Shown here: piece after piece, positions 35,401 to 36,997 of the stretch
Numbering within the stretch: position 1 is the stretch's first letter
How the letters are laid out: each line of letters begins with the position of its first letter
Assembly (NCBI GenBank): GCA_021732995.1
Contig: JAKFWA010000002.1
Location: 1 to 36,997 of the forward strand
Direction: 5' to 3'
Source: Planctomycetaceae bacterium
GTDB lineage: Bacteria > Planctomycetota > Planctomycetia > Planctomycetales > Planctomycetaceae
DNA: 36,997 nucleotides
Position numbers and translations under genes: made by a program
Notes under the pieces: generated by a model
Databases searched by the model: none
The model's input: only the letters and a program-made list of their open reading frames with translations
Told to the model about the DNA's origin: nothing

Positions 35401-36997
35401 ACAGCACGGGCGGCAGCCTGACGCTGGCGGCCAGCGGCACGACGGCGACGGACGATCTGCTGGTGACGGTGGACGTGACCAACAGTGGCGGTAACGGTGC
35501 CGTGACGCTGGTGGCCGGTCACAACCTGACGCTCGGTGCGGGTGTCGACATCACCGCGACAGGCACCGGCTCAGTGACGCTGGGTGCGGGTGCGGCCTAT
35601 GACCGCACGACGAGCCTGCCGATCAACGGCCACGCTCAAGGTTCGCTGACGATGAACGCCACGGCGACGGCGACGTCAGCGGACGGCAACCTGACGCTGA
35701 CAGCCACCGAGCATGTGCAGCTCGCTCTGGTCAACGCCAACAGCAACAGCGACGGCACGCTCGGCAGCATCGTGGTGCGAGCGGACTTCGCTGGCGCGGG
35801 TGGCGGCCTCAGCGACGGTACGGGTGCGATCACCGAAGTGCTGGCGGGTGAAGGTGCGAACCTGATCGGTAATCTGGCGACAGTGTCGGCAGCCAGCGGC
35901 ATCGGTGCCGCGGATGACATCGACACGAACCTGACGACACTGAACGTGGCGAACTCGACCAGCGGCGATGTGGTGCTGACCGAGATCGCCGGCGCGGGCG
36001 ACAATGCTCTGATCGTCAGCGGCGCGGCCAACGTCACCGGCAACATCGACATCCGCACGACGGACGGCAACCTGACTCTGACCGGTGCAGCGTCGACCAC
36101 GACGACCGGCACGCTCACGCTGGTCGCCGGTGACAGCGACAACGACGGTAACGGCGATCTGGCCATCAATGCCTCGATCACCACCGCGGCTGGTCAGGTG
36201 ACTCTGACCTCAGCGGGCAACGATGTGACGTTCAATGCCGCAGGCGATGTGAACTCGACCAGCGGCACGGTGCAGGTCAACGCGGGCACGACCGGCGTGG
36301 GTCTGATCACTCAAGCCGATGGCGCGGTGATCAACGCGGGCAGCGGCACCATCGACATCAACGGTATCGGCAACGTGACGCTGGGCAGCGTGCAGACGAC
36401 GAACGCCACGGGCGCGGCGGTGGACATCGTCTCGACGCAGGGCGCGATCCTGGACGGCGGCGACACCGACCGCGACATCATCGCCAACAGCGGCACCGTG
36501 ACGCTGAATGCCGCGACCTCGATCGGCACCAGCTCCGGCACTGGTCAACTGGAAACACAGATCCTGACCCTCGACGCCACTGCCAACGCGGGCAGCATCT
36601 TCATCGCCGAGTTCGATGGCCTGACGCTCAACAGCGTGACGGCGACGGGCGCGACGAACGACGTGATCGTCAGCAGCACGACCGGCGACATCGCGGTCAA
36701 CAGCGTGACGGCTCCGGACCTGATCCATCTGACGGCCAGTGCCGGCGGCATCGAGGAATCAGGAACCGACGCCGGTGCGGACCTGGTCGCCACCACGCTG
36801 GACCTGGACGCGACCGTGGGCATCGGCGACGACGCGCAGATCGAGTTCACTGCGACAACGATCACTGCGGACAGCACGGGCACGGGTGCGGTGAATCTGG
36901 CGAGCCTGGCCACGGGCGCCGTGACCGCCACCAGTCTGACGGCCGGCACGGGCAACATCACCTTCGATCAAACCGGCACACAGACGCTGCTGGTCAC
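14439..36997 (+). CDS. Giant repetitive beta-helical surface/secreted protein, 3' truncated by window
   Basis: A single open frame of at least 7,519 codons with no stop before the window edge. The start ATG 14439 has AAGGAAA about 8 nt upstream and an in-frame TAG at 14409. The N-terminus is basic and not a classical signal peptide (MLLTSWLQRLLHKHRSRSKQ). Residues 34-43, LTRLEDRIVM, resemble the LEPR-XLL/LEDR motif that opens many planctomycete giant exoproteins. The rest is Thr/Gly/Ala/Asn/Ser-rich, with short alternating strands such as GNITLT, GAVTVSSLST and TSGNITI. These read like filamentous-haemagglutinin-type right-handed beta-helix repeats, so adhesion or a cell-surface/matrix role is likely (inference). 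Recurrent motif: hydrophobic-acidic helix turn then (V/I)TIGRAxDG, at 15402, 16518, 17214, 24336 and 34971. Asp-rich DxDxDG-like loops at 25497, 31584 and 36132 may bind calcium. No catalytic, sorting or autotransporter domain is visible; the C-terminus is outside. Long antisense open frames are by-products of codon bias. Confidence 0.93.
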   Translation, partial: MLLTSWLQRLLHKHRSRSKQPTKPQAAKYARLGLTRLEDRIVMTVTVTTPNAGELQIDVTGANETATIEFDGSDFKFTSANDTTTQTVSGAAINKLTILGDAGASQTVDLLDDVALSAGFSIDAAVETSLINGSITGGPITISSASIGLNSNLTTSGSTVQLNGDVSIGAATVSLDTTNAGGSAAGADVTFGGKVDSDAAARSLSITAGTAGDVSFTGAIGSSNVLDDLTIAKADDITLTSASLSGDFSTTGRTFANSGAISATTALVETDTIALSGTVTADGGITLRPDTDSDTIGLGTGAAGTFNLTEAELQNLDSTGTVTIGRANGSAQVSIKAANLSGESYDLSVTGGTSDVTGLNMGSNDFSLTTTTGGITDGDGGAATNVTGATVSLQSAAAVGTSAEPIEIDATTLVATSNSGAGVFLTSVGTGGVAITASTAAASSPIQITGSTEDITLVDVTTTNGLVNVTVTDHDIIATKVSAGGATNNVTLTTSGSTNNRNITLGEVTAADDTITVLAAGAIQDAAGKVSATSLRMVASNGGIGAGGAITTAVTNVATSATNTTAISDDDDLVVNVVGGTSGVRTTANNGSISLSVASGTLSITQSITAHGSGSVTLDTGTGALSTAETINSTSGNITLISDSIALGANITSTGALLIQPTSDTVSIGLGGGAGSLNLIDTEIARFNDGFSSITIGRATGKHAVSIDSVTVNDPFTLRSPVAGGSISIVDTTAAGFGLKGSGNASLTIDGPSSTTTVSGNLITTGTKITISDSLVIAGNVSVDTTNGGIAPAGGDFQVTGTVNADTGVSTRQLTINTGTSDVLFDGAIGGTQALQTLSITKANDAKFGSTVVIGSGTGANASTLTVDTVTFSGGANSVTSNASGDLVLRPQTAAAAIDINITGGSGTFKLDSTAVDAIGSGFNLVTIGRAADGTGITTVGTANFETNVMVVGGQVAVSGLNTDGANATVTARTANITDRNSDATVDVTGASVTLNALTGIGATSVSGNLEIDATTVVATNTTNNGIFLNSVGSGGVSITANAQSSGAIEIIGSTETVTLADLDTGNGAVTVTLTGQDLIASDIVALGTNQDITLTTTTSGNISIGALSAVGDLVSINSAGAVTDANAAANNVTSNNLRITGSSGVGTAANPIESTVSAFEASDGSVGVFLSNTGALTIGITSGLTGVSATSGDISISAASLTDTETISTGGAGTISLTSTSGSIAIQAGVSSGSGNITIASATSLTQADSIVISSTGGSINLSTGSSSSLTINGSVTTTGSGTLTLNSANAIQQDANSLLQTVDGTITLTSAAGGVRVHTVESTNNATISITATNSTITEVDNTARVGAAGSTSLLVLSATSTIGGGGTAALNTDVGTLRVTGGADVLITEATDVQLGNGTSGVTTSGGSITISTVGGAITTGNTVTTTGANGSITLTSSSTKSLTLSHNVTANGSGLIDINSGAAFTQADGTTLSSTSGNITIDTTGVNTLTVNGDVTTGGAGAMTLTASNAIVMDGDSLLRTSTGNLTLTSAAGNVTTDVVESTGGATISINVASGSISEFDDNSRIGVGGAGKALLKGTSVGGTGSAALNLAVANVEGVSAADGFYVSNTGALTVGNVDSGTVGVSATGAIEITASTSLSITETISNSASGAIKLTATTGDLTSSGKIQSTGGADIMLQGKNVTLNDSTSNPDITTNFSGKISINATTDISVGPSFQLSVANGQIDLVAGQDILAGTNASLTAASNSPLNLTAGRDLTLSPNAAISTSNGAMVVDVGRDVLIGIGASITSSAGTISLTADNNLTLSSSSSLTTSGMSLSADVAGATTIGTSATISSNGGTLTLQTNEFSLDATGAFTATTAGRAILRPLAANTGIVIGTNPGTANTIEISATEMGRITANVFELGSTSTGAIEITASSSASVGTSWHLITGSSVTTTAGGLTVTNLAVSAGAGVSLTGSNNVTNLAITTSGAGSINYNDSSDITIATFDGVSGLSTTNGNITVTAAGTTTVNQEIVARTNGTVSLTASANNMAINAAVLSTSASSGNTADGTGSLSFTVSTGSLTTTAAIAGAAASSNITMNARDGITLSGANADIATSGTYTVNADTNGDDSGTYTQNNAGTSVTLGNNAASITAADFDLTGTLDVGSGTVSLATSAVQGVGIGAGVAGGFNVSDAELGRITAGTSVTIGGANANAITVDGLTTGNTDSFPLLILNSTRTGAGVSFSGSASTLADNTNLDIDVTNGNVTFAAALTLGAGGGTPQGTGKLDIDSTSGNVNVNAALTIGSGGIDIDSPGSFTNSAALTTSGNVLIVADTLIDLAANINAVTVSGQTITLSSTNINLATNLNTQAGVISVSGSTKLISNTSINTTNGSATGANITLGAVTAELASSFETLTINAGTAGDITISGQIGANRLGLLTVTEADDVSFTSASAANVRGLTVANTTTFTSNGQLNTQTASIDITADGGTTSINLAGGADLNGQNMTLTAAADISIGATVQSTGATTGETVTIRGLTNAATIGLGVHAPSDVEISETSLARVNNTVSAVVVGRSGTQTGAITIDDSAANDILTLNTGLTLNTNGAGGELNVQSSVTTNGAFTANGSRSSFNVDGGGGGTVTITSGGGAIAINDTIEFVNEGDDLALVSGGGSVDINGSANANTTAARGEDIIITAGAGNVALGRSGMSDTLGATGTGRLGDVRIVSAANVDIYATVTAGRLQQTAGTGTTTLHGALDLDNGAAGDVLDIDNTKNVTFADGASTTTANGGNVNIDGTGTGNLTIGSVTFTLAGSFSESDFVQVKLAGAITATATSFTFSDPTVLAADVSLTAGTVTFNGTVDATNAGQESLTINGNAVFANTVSGTKALEFLTVTGTTSLNTATLSAAGDVTLQGAVTLLQNTTINAQDITFGSTLDSSSGNTFSLTANSSGAGVTTFGGIVGGTDKLSFITTNADGRTDIAANVNVSSATATTFNDAVLLTGDVVIAQAGTGNVVFASTVDGNVGTGRALTINTTTGETVFNGNVGNDALGAVSNDNGLASITTNSTGLTRINAAVIRTSGDQTYNDQVLIDTSTTLSANDTTFASTVNSATGETNALTINSSGSGVTTFNDTIGATNRLSSLTTNADGSTVINTPTLNVNGSAETFLADNVTFSSPTLTISQTGSGNVHFGGTLNSDASQTRNLVLTLTTGTADFDGAVGGTDKLANLTVTNAGTANFDSSLAVTTNISLTADEVNFNGGANTVSTSGAGTLLIAPTTAGRNINIGNAADAGASTLDLIDADVDALANGFSEITIGRTADGTGTITVNSSVFKDDLRLVDGALSFNGLDNTGSRVVAIARTGAITDGGAGTDITATSLRLDAITGIGSTDGLDTAVSTVTARNTTSGLLDIDNTLASGLTIGTVDGQSGVTLTGGAAANLRVTNNGALTVNQTVSNSTGGSLTLAASGTTATDDLLVTVDVTNSGGNGAVTLVAGHNLTLGAGVDITATGTGSVTLGAGAAYDRTTSLPINGHAQGSLTMNATATATSADGNLTLTATEHVQLALVNANSNSDGTLGSIVVRADFAGAGGGLSDGTGAITEVLAGEGANLIGNLATVSAASGIGAADDIDTNLTTLNVANSTSGDVVLTEIAGAGDNALIVSGAANVTGNIDIRTTDGNLTLTGAASTTTTGTLTLVAGDSDNDGNGDLAINASITTAAGQVTLTSAGNDVTFNAAGDVNSTSGTVQVNAGTTGVGLITQADGAVINAGSGTIDINGIGNVTLGSVQTTNATGAAVDIVSTQGAILDGGDTDRDIIANSGTVTLNAATSIGTSSGTGQLETQILTLDATANAGSIFIAEFDGLTLNSVTATGATNDVIVSSTTGDIAVNSVTAPDLIHLTASAGGIEESGTDAGADLVATTLDLDATVGIGDDAQIEFTATTITADSTGTGAVNLASLATGAVTATSLTAGTGNITFDQTGTQTLLVTNASVTTGAGAITITNNAATTITAASTTNGNIDVTTTSGNLTLTTLTAGGSGNITASTVTSGNITVDVLTADASTVTITSAGTINEAAAGDPAADINVGSGTIDLNAASGIGNTLAIELTGKSISADTTTGAIDLNSLATAGTGAVTVSSLSTDNGAITFDQTGSQTLTVTSATITGTGNLLVTNDAATTITSASTNVGDATFTVTGGALTLTNVSTTDGDISGSASGGLLTATTLVAGGNGQNVTLTTTTSGNVLVGSITADSDLVTINSVGAINEDATDDAAADISVGTGTIDLNAGTGIGNSAALELTGRSISADTTTGVIDLNSLATAETATVTVSSLSTAAGNVTFDQTGGQGLNVTSATITGGAGDLVITNDATTTITTASTNNGSINVTATGGDLTATTLTAGGTSKNITLTTLTSGNVLVGSVTADADLVTINSVGAINESGADAGADISVGTGTIDLNAASGIGNTSALELTGKSISADTTTGAVDLNSLATAGTGAVTVSSLSTSDGAITFDQTGSQTLTVTSATITGTGNLIVTNDAATIITSASTNVGDATFTVTGGALTLTNVSTTDGDINGSASGGLLTATTLVAGGTGQNVTLTTTTSGNVLVGSITADSDLVTITSVGAINEDASADAAADIDVGTGTIDLNAASGIGNTAALELTGKSISADTTTGAIDLNSLATAGTGAVTVSSLSTNNGAVTFDQTGSQTLTVTTATISGTGNLIVTNDAATTITNATTNVGDASFIVTGGALTLTNVATTDGDITANVTSSDLTATTLVAGGTGQNVTLTTTTSGNVLVGSITAASDLVTITSVGSINEDASADAGADINVGSGTIDLNAASGIGNTSALELTGKSISADTTTGAVDLNSLATAGTGAVTVSSLSTSNGNVTFDQTGSQALGVTSATISGTGNLLVTNDAATTITSASTNVGDATFTVTGGALTLTNVSTTDGDISGSTSGGLLTATTLVAGGTGQNVTLTTTTSGNVLVGSITADSDLVTITSVGAINEDASADAAADINVGSGTIDLNAATGIGNTAALELTGKSLSADTTTGAIDLNSLATTGTGAVTVSSLSTNNGAVTFDQTGSQTLTVTSATISGTGNLIVTNDAATTITSASTNVGDATFTVTGGALTLTNVATTDGDIAANVTNGDLTATALVAGGTGQNVTLTTTTSGNVLVGSITAASDLVTITSVGSINEDASADAGADINVGSGTIDLNAASGIGNSAALELTGKSISADTTTGAIDLNSLATAGTGAVTVSSLSTATGNVTFDQTGSQTLTVTSATITSGAGNLVVTNDAATTITTATTNDGNIDVTTTGGNLTLTTLTAGGTGNITASTVTSGDITVAILTADASTVTITSVGAINESASADAGADINVGSGTIDLNAAAGIGNTSALELTGKSISADTTTGAVDLNSLATAGTGAVTVSSLSTATGSITFDQTGSQTLTVVSATISGAGNLVVTNDAATTITSASTNDGSVNVTSTGGNLTATSLTAGGTSRNLTLTTVTSGNVLVDSIIADGDLITITSAGAVNEVGAGDASTDINAGSGTIDLNAATGIGTVSSIELVATSISADNSGSGKVDINNNSAAATTITTLSTVGSDISFTQDGGGDLSITGAVTSGNGGTNGGNITIVSTANLTVAATGSVNSTAGTGGSVTFTNMTLLGTITVGTGNIVLQGNGQDVIIGTTLSSTTTSIIQARRDVIISALVTTTTGTADIMLNADIDNDGVGGVWIQAAGQVVAGRDTTATGSDVFNTAGVVESINLVADGTNQQIMANRNISLTSRAAAPADADIVLDGRITATTGSIAADAANRILLGANENAGTSITYSDAVVLTNSVTLTAGTNVTFQSTLNDDGAVTTSDLTVNASGVTRFNGTVGTSQAIDSLTTNAAGSTELEGNVTTKNAVTFNDSVLLTNDVIVTSNTSSVTFNAAIDSSTGETNSLTVTATNGQVVFDGNIGAGSSGDQSLGGLVVTGAVGVTFGNNDGVAQIRSSGSINIGSTTTIGASGIILDGKASTLSITTTGNSVRFNGAVTLNTDTSIDTDSTDNNTQGGSITFTNDAPINSQTAENNDLTLDAGTGSVFFNEDLGGMRALGALTISEADGGVTFGGANSETPGTGGSGPVNVINTNEAIDIGVGVNGINGTGIILNGNSGGLTITTTGDSVRLNGATVLSSNVTINSTGGFVQLNGSTTFNGEGNDLTINSANGNVELNGTINANATTARGEDIIITAGAGNVALGRSGMSDTLGASGTGRLGDVRVVSAGNMDIYAAVTAGRLQQSAGSGTTTLHGALDLDNGAAGDVLDIDNTKNVTFADGASTTTANGGNVNIDGTGTGNLTIGSVTFTLAGSFSESDFVQVKLAGAITATATSFTFSDPTVLAADVSLTAGTVTFNGTVDATNAGQESLTINGNAVFANTVSGTKALEFLTVTGTTSLNTATLSAAGDVTLQGAVTLLQNTTINAQDITFGSTLDSSSGNTFSLTANSSGAGVTTFGGIVGGTDKLSFITTNADGRTDIAANVNVSSATATTFNDAVLLTGDVVIAQAGTGNVVFASTVDGNVGTGRALTINTTTGETVFNGNVGNDALGAVSNDNGLASITTNSTGLTRINAAVIRTSGDQTYNDQVLIDTSTTLSANDTTFASTVNSATGETNALTINSSGSGVTTFNDTIGATNRLSSLTTNADGSTVINTPTLNVNGSAETFLADNVTFSSPTLTISQTGSGNVHFGGTLNSDASQTRNLVLTLTTGTADFDGAVGGTDKLANLTVTNAGTANFDSSLAVTTNISLTADEVNFNGGANTVSTSGAGTLLIAPTTAGRNINIGNAADAGASTLDLIDADVDALANGFSEITIGRTADGTGTITVNSSVFKDDLRLVDGALSFNGLDNTGSRVVAIARTGAITDGGAGTDITATSLRLDAITGIGSTDGLDTAVSTVTARNTTSGLLDIDNTLASGLTIGTVDGQSGVTLTGGAAANLRVTNNGALTVNQTVSNSTGGSLTLAASGTTATDDLLVTVDVTNSGGNGAVTLVAGHNLTLGAGVDITATGTGSVTLGAGAAYDRTTSLPINGHAQGSLTMNATATATSADGNLTLTATEHVQLALVNANSNSDGTLGSIVVRADFAGAGGGLSDGTGAITEVLAGEGANLIGNLATVSAASGIGAADDIDTNLTTLNVANSTSGDVVLTEIAGAGDNALIVSGAANVTGNIDIRTTDGNLTLTGAASTTTTGTLTLVAGDSDNDGNGDLAINASITTAAGQVTLTSAGNDVTFNAAGDVNSTSGTVQVNAGTTGVGLITQADGAVINAGSGTIDINGIGNVTLGSVQTTNATGAAVDIVSTQGAILDGGDTDRDIIANSGTVTLNAATSIGTSSGTGQLETQILTLDATANAGSIFIAEFDGLTLNSVTATGATNDVIVSSTTGDIAVNSVTAPDLIHLTASAGGIEESGTDAGADLVATTLDLDATVGIGDDAQIEFTATTITADSTGTGAVNLASLATGAVTATSLTAGTGNITFDQTGTQTLLV
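18138..19469 (+). repeat. Degenerate tandem duplication inside giant gene, ~222-aa period
   Basis: Unit a (about 18138-18803) and unit b (about 18804-19469) align at the protein level with a 666-bp offset. For example SLTQADSIVISSTGGSINLS matches AFTQADGTTLSSTSGNITID; NAIQQDANSLLQT matches NAIVMDGDSLLRT; ITLTSAAGGVRVHTVEST matches LTLTSAAGNVTTDVVEST. Divergence is substantial and small indels occur towards the end, so the outer limits are approximate. It is older than the other repeats in the gene. Confidence 0.6.
22455..26362 (+). repeat. Long direct repeat, copy 1 (22743-26362 identical, 22455-22742 diverged)
   Basis: Bases 22743-26362 (3,620 bp) match 33378-36997 with no difference that I could find by reading both copies. 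The preceding 22455-22742 aligns without gaps to 33090-33377 but with about 34 differences (roughly 88% identity). The offset is 10,635 bp, a multiple of three, so both copies encode the same peptide in the same frame. Copy 1 runs into the first unit of the tandem array. Confidence 0.9.
26325..31223 (+). repeat. Nine-unit tandem array with 510-bp and 573-bp units
   Basis: Each unit begins at the sequence encoding TFDQTG. Boundaries: 26325-26834 (510), 26835-27407 (573), 27408-27917 (510), 27918-28490 (573), 28491-29063 (573), 29064-29636 (573), 29637-30209 (573), 30210-30719 (510), 30720-31223 (about 504, most divergent). Shared core: INVGSGTIDLNAASGIGNT, IELTGKSISADTTTGAIDL, NSLATAGTGAVTVSSLST. 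The long form has 21 extra residues in the first half, where NVGDATFTVTGGALTLTNVS and the following TTDGDISGSASGGLLTAT replace the shorter GNIDVTTTSGNLTLTT. A half unit lacking the first part precedes the array at about 26100-26324. All units keep frame. Confidence 0.88.
33090..36997 (+). repeat. Long direct repeat, copy 2 (cut by the window edge)
   Basis: Second copy of the 22455-26362 segment: 33090-33377 is about 88% identical and 33378-36997 appears identical to copy 1. The window ends 38 bases into the sequence corresponding to tandem-array unit 1 (36960 equals 26325). The match therefore had not ended at the edge, and the true repeat is longer than 3.6 kb. Confidence 0.9.

Noticed and set aside
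14408-36971. Many long minus-strand open frames (up to about 400 codons) rich in Val/Ala/Pro/Ser opposite the giant gene
   Set aside because: They are codon-complement shadows of a continuous plus-strand frame, recur with the repeats, lack ribosome binding sites and have no recognisable domains.
33378-36997. Insertion sequence or prophage as the cause of the long repeat
   Set aside because: The repeat is wholly coding within the same frame and has no transposase, terminal inverted repeats or target duplications.

Overview
The window looks like a chromosomal segment from a planctomycete (phylum Planctomycetota). The grounds are combined gene content, not a marker gene: an ECF sigma factor of the FETTHWSL type followed by a Ser/Thr kinase with a multi-pass membrane tail, a secreted caspase-like/SUMF1-like fusion, a leucine-rich-repeat protein, a sugar-phosphate-isomerase-like TIM barrel, and a giant surface protein whose N-terminus carries an LTRLEDRIVM motif resembling the LEPR-XLL/LEDR motif of planctomycete giant exoproteins. 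No rRNA, tRNA, transposase or CRISPR array was recognised.

Layout. 106-3729 (minus) is a 1207-residue polytopic membrane protein of unknown function, with a palindromic repeat behind it (15-44). Divergent from it, 3934-10372 (plus) forms a signalling/exported-protein block: ECF sigma factor, zinc-ribbon Ser/Thr kinase, caspase-SUMF1 fusion and a membrane-anchored LRR protein. These are separated by 100-400 bp gaps, so they need not be one operon. A TIM-barrel isomerase/epimerase (10499-11260, plus) converges on a small membrane protein (11277-12230, minus), which lies downstream of metK (12341-13525, minus). A 24-bp-arm palindrome sits between those last two genes.

From 14439 to the right edge (22.5 kb, 61% of the window) one plus-strand reading frame stays open: a gene for a repetitive, Thr/Gly/Ala/Asn/Ser-rich, probably beta-helical surface or secreted protein of at least 7,519 residues, with its 3' end outside the window. 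Its upstream region holds a plausible sigma70-like promoter and two stem-loops. Internally it contains (i) a roughly 222-residue degenerate duplication near 18.1-19.4 kb, (ii) a nine-unit tandem array at 26325-31223 whose units come in two discrete lengths, 510 and 573 bp, and (iii) a 3,620-bp segment (22743-26362) that recurs apparently without mismatch 10,635 bp downstream (33378-36997) and runs off the edge. The second copy reaches the first bases of the tandem array, so the whole 10.6-kb block may be duplicated beyond the window.

How the genes may work together (inference): sigma factor and kinase are a plausible signalling pair, since planctomycete ECF groups genetically linked to Ser/Thr kinases are known. 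The caspase-SUMF1 and LRR proteins could be exported effectors of the same block. metK and the neighbouring enzyme and membrane genes look like unrelated housekeeping or accessory functions. The giant gene is divergent from metK and appears to be its own unit.
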